A DNA stretch of 64,000 nt from an uncultured bacterium (GTDB lineage Bacteria; Bacillota_I; Bacilli_A; RFN20; CAG-826). Made by a program: the position numbers and the translations under genes. The stretch spans positions 115,752 to 179,751 of the forward strand of contig CASEKC010000003.1 of NCBI GenBank assembly GCA_949288485.1. The letters are read 5' to 3'. The notes beneath the pieces are model-generated. The model made no database searches. It was not told the origin of the DNA and saw only the letters and a list, made by a program, of their open reading frames with translations. The stretch's first letter is position 1; every line of letters starts with the position of its first letter. This document shows positions 42,977-51,988 of the stretch, piece by piece.

Positions 42977-43878
42977 TCTAAAATTGATTCGTACTTTGTT
43001 ACTTCCTTTTTGATTTCTTCTAAGAAAAGTCTTGCGGCTTTTGAAAGAGCTATTTCTGTTTTCCAAACTAAATCAAGATAGGAAATTAATTTAGGTCTTA
43101 ATTCTCTAAAAGTTAATTCGCTTTCTCCAGTTGTATTAATTAATTTATCAATTGTAAATGCATAACCTAAGCCATCCTTAACTAAAATTGATGCATTATA
43201 TATAAGATTATATGTTGCAACAATATTAAGGTCGCTTAGGTTTTTATTTAACCAAATTTTTATCATATTTGTATGGGCGGAAGGATTTGAAAGAAGAAGT
43301 GGTTTGCCATTTAAATCTTCAGGAAGAATAAATGAGCGATTAGCAAGTTCGCTATCTTTTCTCATTAATATACCCCATGTATTAAAATATGGGAGTTTTA
43401 AAAAATTGTATTCAGTTATAGGTGCAGGTTCAATCAAAATACCAAAATCAATAGTTCCTTTTTCTAATCTTTTGATTACTTCGCTTGTTGCTCCGCTATA
43501 AATATCTAATTTAACTAATGGGTATTTTTTATGAAATTTTTTAAAAACGTTGCCAATTATATTCATGGCATAAGATTCTCCGCCAGCAATTCTAATTGTT
43601 CCGGTTACTTTATTTTCATCGACGTTAATTATTTTAATGTCAGAATCGATTTTATCGAATAAATCAATTATTTGTCTTGCTTTGTTTTTTAAATAATAAC
43701 CTTCCTCTGTTAATATCATGCCTTTTCCTCTTTTAAAGAGAGGTTTACCAATTTCAGCTTCTAAATCTTTGAGTTGTCTTGTAATGTTTGGTTGAGAAGT
43801 ATGAAGAAAAACTGCGGCTTTTGAAATGTTTCCTAGCTCTGCAACAGCTAAAAAATATCTTAATGTTCTTATTTCCAT
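42973..43878 (-). CDS. LysR-family transcriptional regulator
   Basis: A 301-residue regulator. The N-terminal HTH is clear (MEIRTLRYFLAVAELGNISKAAVFLHTSQPNITRQLKDLE), with a type 2 periplasmic-binding-fold effector domain from ~90. SD GAGGTG. Divergent from the decayed reductase gene at 44002, which may once have been its target, as LysR proteins often control the divergent neighbour. Confidence 0.92.
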   Translation of the reverse strand: MEIRTLRYFLAVAELGNISKAAVFLHTSQPNITRQLKDLEAEIGKPLFKRGKGMILTEEGYYLKNKARQIIDLFDKIDSDIKIINVDENKVTGTIRIAGGESYAMNIIGNVFKKFHKKYPLVKLDIYSGATSEVIKRLEKGTIDFGILIEPAPITEYNFLKLPYFNTWGILMRKDSELANRSFILPEDLNGKPLLLSNPSAHTNMIKIWLNKNLSDLNIVATYNLIYNASILVKDGLGYAFTIDKLINTTGESELTFRELRPKLISYLDLVWKTEIALSKAARLFLEEIKKEVTKYESILD

Positions 43879-44001
43879 AAATTGTTAACACCTCTGAAGT
43901 ATAATTATTAATTATATTTTAATATATAATATAAATATTTAACATAAAAAATATATATTTTTATAATATGCATGTATTTTATGAATTATTTGGGAGGTAA
44001 T

Positions 44002-44695
44002 ATGAAAGATATAAAAGTTGTTTGTCACATGTATACAACCATAGATGGAAAAATCAATGAGAGTTTAAAAAATTATCCTGAAAATGAAGATTGCGACTAT
44101 GCAGGTAAATTATATGAAGATTTAATCTTTGAAAATTCTAAAATATGGGGATGCGGCAGAGACACTGTTTAAAGCGACATAAAAGTTGATTTATCAAAAT
44201 TTGATACTGATTCTATTTCCTTTAAGGAAGTTTTATAGTTAAAGATGATTACTATTTTGTCGTTTTTGATAGATATGGAAAAAACTATTACGATGTAAAT
44301 TACTTTGACTATGCAGATCATAAAGGAAGATTAATTATATGTTTAACAAAAAAAGTAGACAAAAAATATCTTTCTTATTTAAGAAATATGGGTATAGGTT
44401 ATCTAATTTGTGGTGACGAAGATCTCGATTTAAATTTATTTTTAGAAAAAATAGTTAAATATTATGGATTTAAAACATTCTATTTAACCGGTGGTCCAAG
44501 AATAAATTCTTCATTTATAAAAAAAGATTTAGTTGATGAAATTTCTTTAATTGTTTGCCCTGGAATTCAAGGCGGAAGAAAAGAATTAACTTTTGTCGGG
44601 GATGACAATAATGATCTTTTCCTAAATTCTTTAATCTTAAAGAAGCAAAAGCGTGTGACCATAACGTATTAAAATTAACCTATTCCAAGGACTAA
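44002..44695 (+). pseudogene. Decayed RibD C-terminal / DHFR-like reductase
   Basis: The fragments together spell a RibD-C-type reductase: CHMYTTIDGKINES at the start, GCGRDTV, then FLTGGPRINSSFI-like (FYLTGGPRINSSF) and DEISLIVCPGIQGG near the end. Lesions are a TAA stop at 44170-44172, a frameshift near 44233, and a second frameshift near 44640 after which the correct end is ACDHNVLKLTYSKD. The start at 44002 has the SD GGGAGG. Several independent lesions make this a real pseudogene. Confidence 0.85.
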
Positions 44696-44766
44696 AAGAA
44701 AAATTTGACATATATATTTATTAAAACTATAATTTTAATCCCAAATATAAAAGAGGATTAATAATT

Positions 44767-45180
44767 ATGGAAAATAAAGATTTATTCGAAATAGCTTTAA
44801 AAACTGTAAATCACCATTATATTGAAAATTATGGTGAATACGGTCAAGTAGCTTGTGCAATTCTTTCAGAAAACAATAAAGTTTATACTGGTTTATGTAT
44901 TGATTTATCATGTTCTTTAGGAATGTGCGCTGAACAAGCGGCAATTGCTGAAATGTTAAAGTCAGGTGAAACAAAAATTAAAAAATTAATTGCTGTTCAT
45001 GAAGGCGGAGTTATTTATCCTCCGTGTGGGAGATGCCGTGAATTTATCTATGAAATAAATAGAGAAAATTTAGAAGCAACGATACTTTTACCTAATTTAA
45101 AAGAAATTAAATTAAAAGATTTATTACCATCTACTTGGATGGAATGTAAAAATTTAGAGAGTGATGATGGAACAAAATGA
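44767..45180 (+). CDS. Cytidine-deaminase-like zinc enzyme
   Basis: A 137-residue deaminase: zinc ligands Cys54 with catalytic Glu56 (MCAEQAAI) and Cys87/Cys90 (PPCGRCRE). The size fits cytidine deaminase of pyrimidine salvage, but the TGLCIDLSCSLGMC region also resembles blasticidin-S deaminase-like members, so the substrate is uncertain. It ends in TGA and overlaps the DUF3737 gene. Confidence 0.82.
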   Translation: MENKDLFEIALKTVNHHYIENYGEYGQVACAILSENNKVYTGLCIDLSCSLGMCAEQAAIAEMLKSGETKIKKLIAVHEGGVIYPPCGRCREFIYEINRENLEATILLPNLKEIKLKDLLPSTWMECKNLESDDGTK

Positions 45181-46039
45181 AGTAATAGAAAATAAAAGAT
45201 TTGGTGAAGAAAGAGCTTTATATGATGCTCAAAATTTATTGATTAAAAATTGCTTATTTGTTGGAAAAGAAAATGGGGAATCAGCTTTAAAAGAAGCTAA
45301 TCATGTGGTAGTTGAAAATTGTTATTTTGACTTAAAATATCCTTTTTGGCATGATGAAGATGTAAAAATTCTTTCTTCAACTATGACACCTAATTGTCGA
45401 GCTGCTTTATGGTATAGTAAAAATATTGAAATTGAAAATTCTAATGTTTTTGGGATTAAAGCACTTAGAGAATGTGAAAATATTTTAATTAAAAGAAGTA
45501 ATATTTATTCGGTAGAGTTCGGATGGAAATCTAATAATATAAAAGGTGATACATTAATAATTACCGGTGATTATGCCTTTTTCATGGGGAAAAATATCGA
45601 TTTATCTAATACTCGATATGAAGGAAAATATTCTTTTCAATATATAGAAGACTTAAATATTAAAGATTCTATTTTCGATACTAAAGATGCTTTCTGGCAT
45701 TCAAAAAATATTGTTGTTAGAAATTCTTACATTAAAGGAGAATATTTAGGTTGGTATAGCGAAAATTTAACTTTAATCAATTGTGTTATCGAAGGAACTC
45801 AACCTTTATGTTATTGTAAAAATTTAAAATTAATTGATTGCGAGCTAAAGAATTGTGATTTAGCATTCGAATATAGTGAAGTTAATGCTTCAATTAAAGG
45901 CCATTTCAAATCAATAAAAAATCCAACAAGTGGAAAAATTGATGCTGAATTTGTCGAGGAAATTATTCTTAAAGAAAGTAAATTTCCTTTAAACTGTGAT
46001 ATAAATATTAAAAATAAAAATTACAAAGTCATCAAATAA
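45164..46039 (+). CDS. DUF3737 beta-helix protein
   Basis: A 291-residue protein built of short repeating strands (NLLIKNCLF, HVVVENCYF, NIEIENSNV, NIVVRNSYI, NLTLINCVI), i.e. a right-handed beta-helix, as in DUF3737. The function of the family is unknown. It begins inside the deaminase gene; ATGs at 45164 and 45167 are both possible. No signal peptide, so it is cytoplasmic. Confidence 0.83.
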   Translation: MMEQNEVIENKRFGEERALYDAQNLLIKNCLFVGKENGESALKEANHVVVENCYFDLKYPFWHDEDVKILSSTMTPNCRAALWYSKNIEIENSNVFGIKALRECENILIKRSNIYSVEFGWKSNNIKGDTLIITGDYAFFMGKNIDLSNTRYEGKYSFQYIEDLNIKDSIFDTKDAFWHSKNIVVRNSYIKGEYLGWYSENLTLINCVIEGTQPLCYCKNLKLIDCELKNCDLAFEYSEVNASIKGHFKSIKNPTSGKIDAEFVEEIILKESKFPLNCDINIKNKNYKVIK

Positions 46040-46054
46040 ATGATGGCTTTTTCT
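46025..46054 (+). terminator. Terminator after the DUF3737 gene
   Basis: AAAGTCATC and GATGGCTTT form a 9-pair stem (one G-T) with an 8-base loop and T-rich end; the stop codon lies in the loop. Confidence 0.72.
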
Positions 46055-46127
46055 TTTTAAAAAACTTAGATAAATAATGTTTTAAAGAGATGGAAATATT
46101 AAAATAATTAAAGCGAGGAGGAAAGTT

Positions 46128-47036
46128 ATGAAAATAGTTATTTTACAACCATTAGAAACAGATATTTCTTTTTATTTAAATAATGATATTTTTAAAAAAC
46201 ACCAAATATTTGAATATAAAACCAAAACAAACGATGAAGATGAATTAGTTAACAGAATTTCTGATGCTGATATTGTAATAAGCGATAACACGCCATTAAC
46301 AAAGGAAATTTTATCTAAAAATCCACATTTAAAAGCACTTTTTATTGCTTTTAGTGGGTTGGACCATATTGATTTAAATTATTGTAATGAAAATAAAATT
46401 CAAGTTTTTAATGCAAGCGGATATTCAACAAATGCAGTAGCGGAATTAACTTTAATGTTTATTTTAATGTCTTTAAGAAAATTTAATGAATTAAACTATA
46501 AACATAAAACTATTGGAAGAGAATTGACCAACATGAAAATTGGCTTAGTCGGAATGGGTAATATTTCTAAAGAAGTTATTCATTTACTATCCGTTTTTAA
46601 TAATTTAGAAATTTTATATTATTCAAAAAGTAGGCACTTAGAAATAGAAAACGAAAAAATAAAATTTAAAAGTAAAAAAGATTTATTAAAAGAATCAGAT
46701 ATTATCTCCTTGCATGTTCCTTTAAATGAAAAAACAACGAATTTTCTAGATGAATATGAATTTTCATTAATGAAAAAAGGAGTTATTTTAATTAATACCG
46801 CTAGAGGGAAATTGATTTCTAAAGAATCTTTATTAAAAGCTTTAAAGGATAATAAAATTTCATTGTACTTAAGTGATGTTTTTGAAATAGAACCACCATT
46901 AGATGATAATTATGATCTATTGCAATTTAAGAATGTAATTATTACACCACATATAGGCTTTTATACTAAAGAAGCAATGGAAAAAAGGGTAAAAATAATT
47001 TTTGAAAAATTGTCAACTTTTTTGATAAGTTATTAA
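46128..47036 (+). CDS. D-2-hydroxyacid dehydrogenase (NAD)
   Basis: A 302-residue dehydrogenase that interconverts a 2-oxo acid and a D-2-hydroxy acid. The NAD motif GLVGMGNISKE lies near 142-152, the substrate Arg in NTARGKLI near 225-232, the Glu in DVFEIEPP near 250-257 and the catalytic His in TPHIGF near 272-277. SD GAGGAGG. It may serve redox balance beside the hydrogenase operon, but is separated from it by its own leader. Confidence 0.88.
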   Translation: MKIVILQPLETDISFYLNNDIFKKHQIFEYKTKTNDEDELVNRISDADIVISDNTPLTKEILSKNPHLKALFIAFSGLDHIDLNYCNENKIQVFNASGYSTNAVAELTLMFILMSLRKFNELNYKHKTIGRELTNMKIGLVGMGNISKEVIHLLSVFNNLEILYYSKSRHLEIENEKIKFKSKKDLLKESDIISLHVPLNEKTTNFLDEYEFSLMKKGVILINTARGKLISKESLLKALKDNKISLYLSDVFEIEPPLDDNYDLLQFKNVIITPHIGFYTKEAMEKRVKIIFEKLSTFLISY

Positions 47037-47097
47037 AATAAATGTCAAAAGTAGTATAATCTTTATAAATAGTTATTATTAGGGAGATAAAATAATT

Positions 47098-47583
47098 ATG
47101 CATTTAAGGAAAGAAGCTGTAGATATTATCGTTAATATCTGCAATAAGTACAAAAATGAGCCTTCTCCATTAATGTTAGTTTTATCTGAAACACAAAAAG
47201 AATATGGTTATATTCCTATTGAGGTACAAGAAATAATTTCCAAAGAACTCAATATTCCAGTTTCTGATATTTATGGAGTCGTCACATTTTATTCATTCTT
47301 CTCTCTTAAACCAAAGGGAAGATATGTTATTGGAGTTTGTCTAGGAACTGCTTGTTATGTCAAAGGTAGTCAAAATATTCTAGATAAATTTTCTGAACTT
47401 TTAAAAATTAAACCAGGCCAAACTAGTGAAGACGGTTTGTTCACATTGGATGCTTTAAGATGTATAGGGGCTTGTGGAATTGCACCAGCAATTTCAATCA
47501 ATGGTAAAGTTTATCCAAAAGTAACTTTATCCCAAGTACAACAAATAATTGATGAATATCGTAAAAAGGATAAGGAAGGTTAA
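47098..47583 (+). CDS. hydC: [FeFe]-hydrogenase electron-transfer subunit, NuoE-like (HydC)
   Basis: A 161-residue thioredoxin-fold [2Fe-2S] protein. Cys in GVCLGTACYVKG (~80-91) and CIGACGIAP (~121-129) bind the cluster. It is first in the hydrogenase operon, five bases before hydB. The promoter -10 TATAAT lies near 47055, and GGGAG is the SD. It passes electrons between NAD(P)H, the flavin subunit and HydA. Confidence 0.92.
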   Translation: MHLRKEAVDIIVNICNKYKNEPSPLMLVLSETQKEYGYIPIEVQEIISKELNIPVSDIYGVVTFYSFFSLKPKGRYVIGVCLGTACYVKGSQNILDKFSELLKIKPGQTSEDGLFTLDALRCIGACGIAPAISINGKVYPKVTLSQVQQIIDEYRKKDKEG

Positions 47584-47588
47584 ACAAT

Positions 47589-49466
47589 ATGGCGGTAAAA
47601 AAGATTAAAAGTGTCGAAGAATTAGAGAAAAAAATTTCTACTTGCTCATCTTGTTTAGAAAAGAAATTCAATGGAAAAGATGGCAAAAGACATATTGTAG
47701 TTTGTGGTGGAACTGGTTGTTTATCTTCTGATTCTCAAGGGATAATCGACAAATTAAATTCCTTAATAAAAGAAAAGAAACTTGAAGATAAAATTACAGT
47801 TAACGTTGTCGGCTGTTTTGGATTCTGTTCACAAGGACCATTCGTTAAAATTTTCCCTGAAGATAGACTTTATCATGCTGTTAAAATTTCAGATTGTGAA
47901 AGAATAATTGATGAAGATATTATTGGTGGAAAATGTATCGAAGATCTTCTCTATGAGGATCCAAATACTCACCAAAAAGTTGAAAAACAAGAAGATATTA
48001 ATTTCTATAAAAAACAATTACGTATTGCACTTCATGGATGTGGAACAATAAATCCTGAAATAATTGATGAAGCATTAGGATATGATGCCTTCAAAGGCTT
48101 AATTAAAGCATTGAGTATGGATAGACAAAAAGTTATTGATGAAATTCTTTTGTCTGGTCTTAGAGGAAGAGGAGGCGGAGGCTTCCCAACAGGAAGAAAA
48201 TGGCAATTCGCTTATGATCAAGAAAACGACACTAAGTATGTTGTTTGTAATGGCGATGAAGGTGATCCAGGTGCATTTATGGATCGTTCAATCCTTGAAG
48301 GTAACCCAGTTGCTGTAATTGAAGGTATGATGATTGCTGGTTATGCAATTGGCGCTCAAAATGGTTATTTTTATGTTCGTGCCGAATATCCTGTTGCCGT
48401 TAGAAGATTGTCTTTGGCCATTAAAGAGTTAGAAGAAGTTGGCCTTTTAGGAGACAACATTTTAGGCAGTGGATTTAGTTTTAGATGTCATGTTCGTTTA
48501 GGTGCTGGTGCATTTGTTTGTGGAGAAGAAACTGCATTATTAAATTCTATTGAAGGTAAAAGAGGTATGCCTCGTCCAAGACCTCCATTCCCTGCAGTTA
48601 AAGGTTTATGGGATAAACCAACAATTATTAACAATGTTGAAACATTAGCCAATGTTCCATATATTTTGAGAATAGGTGGTGCTGAATTTGCAAAAGTTGG
48701 TACAGATAAGAGTAAAGGTACAAAAGTATTTGCTCTTGGTGGAAAAGTTAAAAATGTTGGATTAGTTGAAGTACCTATGGGAACCACCTTACGTGAATTA
48801 ATTTTTGATATTGGCGGTGGTATTCCAAACGATAAACGTTTCCAAGCTATCCAAACAGGTGGCCCTTCTGGAGGATGTTTAACTATGAATGAGTTAGATA
48901 CTCCGATTGATTTTGATAATTTAATTGCCAAAGGATCTATGATGGGTAGTGGCGGTGCAATCGTTATGGACGAAGATAACTGTATGGTTGATGTCGCAAA
49001 GTTTTACCTTGAGTTTATTTGTGATGAAAGTTGCGGAAAGTGCTCTCAATGTCGTATTGGAACAAAACGTTTATTGGAAATATTAACGAAAGTTACCGAT
49101 GGTAAAGCCACAATGGAGGATTTAGATAAACTAGAACAACTTTCTGAATCGATTCAAGTTGGTTCCTTATGTGGTTTAGGTCAAACTGCACCAAATCCAG
49201 TTTTATCAACACTTTCAAAATTTAGAGATGTTTATGAAAGACATGTCATTGATAAAAAATGTGATGCAGGAATTTGTAAAAACTTGATTTCATTTACAAT
49301 TGACCCTGAAAAATGTAAAAAATGTTCATTATGTTCAAGAAACTGTCCAGTTAATGCAATTAGCGGAACGGTTGGCAAAACCCCATTTGTTATTGATCAA
49401 AGTAAATGTATTAAATGTGGTAGTTGCTTAAGCTCTTGTAAATTTGGAGCTATTAGCAAAAAGTAG
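47589..49466 (+). CDS. hydB: [FeFe]-hydrogenase NADH/FMN subunit, NuoF-like (HydB)
   Basis: A 625-residue flavoprotein. The N-terminal [2Fe-2S] thioredoxin-like part carries CGGTGC and CFGFC; the NADH loop is RGRGGGGFPTGRKW (~193-206), and the FMN and Fe-S part includes GAFVCGEETALL and CGKCSQCRIG. The C-terminus has two [4Fe-4S] motifs, CKKCSLCSRNC and CIKCGSCLSSC, for ferredoxin-like transfer. With HydA and HydC it should form a trimeric, probably electron-bifurcating, hydrogenase that uses NADH and ferredoxin. Confidence 0.94.
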   Translation: MAVKKIKSVEELEKKISTCSSCLEKKFNGKDGKRHIVVCGGTGCLSSDSQGIIDKLNSLIKEKKLEDKITVNVVGCFGFCSQGPFVKIFPEDRLYHAVKISDCERIIDEDIIGGKCIEDLLYEDPNTHQKVEKQEDINFYKKQLRIALHGCGTINPEIIDEALGYDAFKGLIKALSMDRQKVIDEILLSGLRGRGGGGFPTGRKWQFAYDQENDTKYVVCNGDEGDPGAFMDRSILEGNPVAVIEGMMIAGYAIGAQNGYFYVRAEYPVAVRRLSLAIKELEEVGLLGDNILGSGFSFRCHVRLGAGAFVCGEETALLNSIEGKRGMPRPRPPFPAVKGLWDKPTIINNVETLANVPYILRIGGAEFAKVGTDKSKGTKVFALGGKVKNVGLVEVPMGTTLRELIFDIGGGIPNDKRFQAIQTGGPSGGCLTMNELDTPIDFDNLIAKGSMMGSGGAIVMDEDNCMVDVAKFYLEFICDESCGKCSQCRIGTKRLLEILTKVTDGKATMEDLDKLEQLSESIQVGSLCGLGQTAPNPVLSTLSKFRDVYERHVIDKKCDAGICKNLISFTIDPEKCKKCSLCSRNCPVNAISGTVGKTPFVIDQSKCIKCGSCLSSCKFGAISKK

Positions 49467-49478
49467 GGGGCGAATGTT

Positions 49479-51263
49479 ATGGCAAAAATTACTATATATA
49501 TTGAGAATAGACCTTATCTTGTTGATGATGATTTAACTATATTAGAAGCAGCTAAAGTTTGTGGATACAATATTCCTAGCCTTTGTACTTTTAAAAAAGG
49601 AAGATGTTCATTAGCATCTTGTAGAGTCTGTTTAGTAAAGGTCGAAGGAGAAAGAAGACTTGTTCCTTCTTGTGCATATCCTGTTAGAGATGGTATGAAA
49701 ATTTCAATTTCTGATCCTTCTGCAGTTATAGCTAGAAGAACAAGTGTCGAATTATTACTTTCTAATCACTATTATAATTGCCAAGCTTGTAGAAAAAATG
49801 GACAATGTGAATTGTTGGAAGTTGCTAGAAGAGTTGGCGCAAGACCTGAAGTTTATGTTGGCGAAAAAACTTCAACTACCTATGATGATATTGCACCTGG
49901 CCTTGTTAGAGATACTTCAAAATGTATCTTGTGTGGAAGATGTATTGAAGCATGTAAAGATGCTCAAGGCATTGGCATTTTGGGTTTTGAAAATAGAGGT
50001 TTCAAAACAATTGTATCTCCAGCCGGAAATCGTTCCTTTAATAATGTTCCATGTATTCAATGTGGACAATGTACTTTAGTTTGTCCAACAGGCGCATTAA
50101 TGGAACACAGCGAAATCGAAAAATTAGATGAAGCATTTAAAGAAGGAAAATATGTTATTGTTCAAACAGCTCCAGCAGTTAGAGCTGCTCTTGGTGAAGA
50201 ATTTGGTGATCCAATTGGAACAAATTCAAGAGGAAAAATGGTTGCTGCATTACACCGTTTAGGATTTTATCGTGTATTTGATACTAACTTTGGTGCTGAT
50301 TTAACAATTTGCGAAGAAGCTAATGAATTTGTTCATAGAGTTATTACAAAAACTCCTGGACCAATGATTACATCTTGTTCACCAGGATGGGTAAATTATT
50401 GTGAATATTATTATCCAGAACTTTTACCACATCTTTCTACTTGTAAATCTCCTCATGAAATGGTTGGAGCTATTATTAAATCATATTATGCTGAAAAACA
50501 TAATATTGATAGATCACAAATTTGTGTTGTTTCAATTATGCCTTGTACCGCTAAAAAGTTTGAAAAAGAAAGAGAAGGTAATAAGGTAGATGGAATTGCT
50601 GATGTTGATGTTGTTTTAACTACACGTGAATTAGCACAAATTATTAAAAGAAGTGGTATTAGTTGGGAAAAATTACCTTCTGAAGAATTTGATGATGATT
50701 TAATTGGTGATTATAGTGGTGCTGGAGTTATTTTTGGAGTTACTGGAGGAGTCATGGAAGCTGCTTTAAGAACTGCTTATTATATTTTAACTTCCAATGA
50801 ACTTGAGCCAATTGAATTTACTCCATGCCGTGGACTTGAAGGAATTAAAGAAGCTTCTTTAAAAATCTTAGGTAATACATATAATGTTGCAATGGCTTCA
50901 GGAATGAAAAATGCTAAGATTTTATTAGATGAAATTAAAGAAGGGAAATCAAAATACGATTTCATTGAAATTATGGGTTGCCCAGGAGGATGTATTAATG
51001 GTGGAGGTCAACCATATGTAACACCATTATTCCTTCCAAAAGAAGAAGATAATATTCTTGATACTTATGTTGGAAAAAGAGCAAAAGTATTATATGAAGA
51101 AGACCGTAATCGTAAGATTAGAAGAAGTCATTTAAATCCTGATATTAAAAAGCTTTACAATGACTATTTAGGTGAATATGGTTCGAAAAAAGCTCATAAA
51201 TTATTACATACAACATATAATCCAAATAGAGAAAGATATCCCGATTTAAAAATTGGTGAATAA
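49479..51263 (+). CDS. hydA: [FeFe]-hydrogenase catalytic subunit HydA (group A)
   Basis: A 594-residue enzyme that makes or consumes H2. The N-terminus has a [2Fe-2S] domain (CRVCLVKVEG), a His-Cys3 cluster site (HYYNCQACRKNGQC) and two [4Fe-4S] motifs (CILCGRCIEAC, CIQCGQCTLVC). The H-cluster motifs are TSCSPGWVNYCE (L1), MPCTAKKFE (L2) and MGCPGGCINGGGQP (L3). All ligands are intact. Maturases HydEFG are not in the window. The operon ends at a strong terminator. Confidence 0.96.
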   Translation: MAKITIYIENRPYLVDDDLTILEAAKVCGYNIPSLCTFKKGRCSLASCRVCLVKVEGERRLVPSCAYPVRDGMKISISDPSAVIARRTSVELLLSNHYYNCQACRKNGQCELLEVARRVGARPEVYVGEKTSTTYDDIAPGLVRDTSKCILCGRCIEACKDAQGIGILGFENRGFKTIVSPAGNRSFNNVPCIQCGQCTLVCPTGALMEHSEIEKLDEAFKEGKYVIVQTAPAVRAALGEEFGDPIGTNSRGKMVAALHRLGFYRVFDTNFGADLTICEEANEFVHRVITKTPGPMITSCSPGWVNYCEYYYPELLPHLSTCKSPHEMVGAIIKSYYAEKHNIDRSQICVVSIMPCTAKKFEKEREGNKVDGIADVDVVLTTRELAQIIKRSGISWEKLPSEEFDDDLIGDYSGAGVIFGVTGGVMEAALRTAYYILTSNELEPIEFTPCRGLEGIKEASLKILGNTYNVAMASGMKNAKILLDEIKEGKSKYDFIEIMGCPGGCINGGGQPYVTPLFLPKEEDNILDTYVGKRAKVLYEEDRNRKIRRSHLNPDIKKLYNDYLGEYGSKKAHKLLHTTYNPNRERYPDLKIGE

Positions 51264-51280
51264 TTAAACAAAATTAATAA

Positions 51281-51318
51281 AATATGTCCCTTTTCTATAA
51301 GAAGTAAGGGACATATTT
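51281..51318 (+). terminator. Terminator of the hydrogenase operon
   Basis: AAATATGTCCCTT pairs perfectly with AAGGGACATATTT, followed by a T-rich run. A -10 for the next gene (51331-51336) lies just behind it. Confidence 0.85.
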
Positions 51319-51346
51319 TTATTTTTCTCATATAATAAATATTGTT

Positions 51347-51985
51347 ATGAATATTATTAGAAAATATAACTATTTAAAATTAGTGGTCTCATTAGTTTTA
51401 ATAGCTGCTGGTTTATTATTTTGTATTTTTTCTGCCCATCCTAATATGGATGTTTTTTTAGGTTATTTAATTGCTTCACTATTAATATTAATTTCAACAT
51501 TATTAATTATTTATACTTTTATTAACCAATCTAAAAACTTTTTTATGGTTTTTATATATATATTACTTATTGCTTTAAGCGTAATAATTTTCCTATTTCC
51601 ACAAGTATTTGTTTTATCTATTCCTGTTGTTATTGGAGTATTTTTAATTGGAGTAGGAGTAATATTTATAATCAAATTTATTATTTTAAAAAGAGTTTCT
51701 TTAAAAAGTTTGTTCAATCTTTTCCAACTTCTTGGATGTTTAATTTTAATTGCTGTAGGAATATTATTTTGTGTTTTTTATCATAAAATAGATGTTTATA
51801 TTACTTCTTTTATTATAGGAATTCCATTATTTATTTTAGGAATAATCGGACTTATTTTAACCTTCATTGGAATGATGAGACATCATCGTGAAGTTGAAAT
51901 TTATGTTGGTGATTTTAATAAAAAAGAAATAAAAGATAACCAAGAAGAATTAAAAAAACATTCTAAGACACATAAAAAGAAATAA
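51347..51985 (+). CDS. HdeD/DUF308-like membrane protein
   Basis: A 212-residue protein with six membrane segments in pairs and Gly-rich turns (LIAAGLLFCIF, LIGVGVIFIIK, LIAVGILFCVF), typical of DUF308. The C-terminus is charged and cytoplasmic. A TATAAT ends ten bases before the ATG with no SD, so the mRNA is nearly leaderless. Function of the family is uncertain (acid or envelope stress in some members). Confidence 0.75.
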   Translation: MNIIRKYNYLKLVVSLVLIAAGLLFCIFSAHPNMDVFLGYLIASLLILISTLLIIYTFINQSKNFFMVFIYILLIALSVIIFLFPQVFVLSIPVVIGVFLIGVGVIFIIKFIILKRVSLKSLFNLFQLLGCLILIAVGILFCVFYHKIDVYITSFIIGIPLFILGIIGLILTFIGMMRHHREVEIYVGDFNKKEIKDNQEELKKHSKTHKKK

Positions 51986-51988
51986 TTA

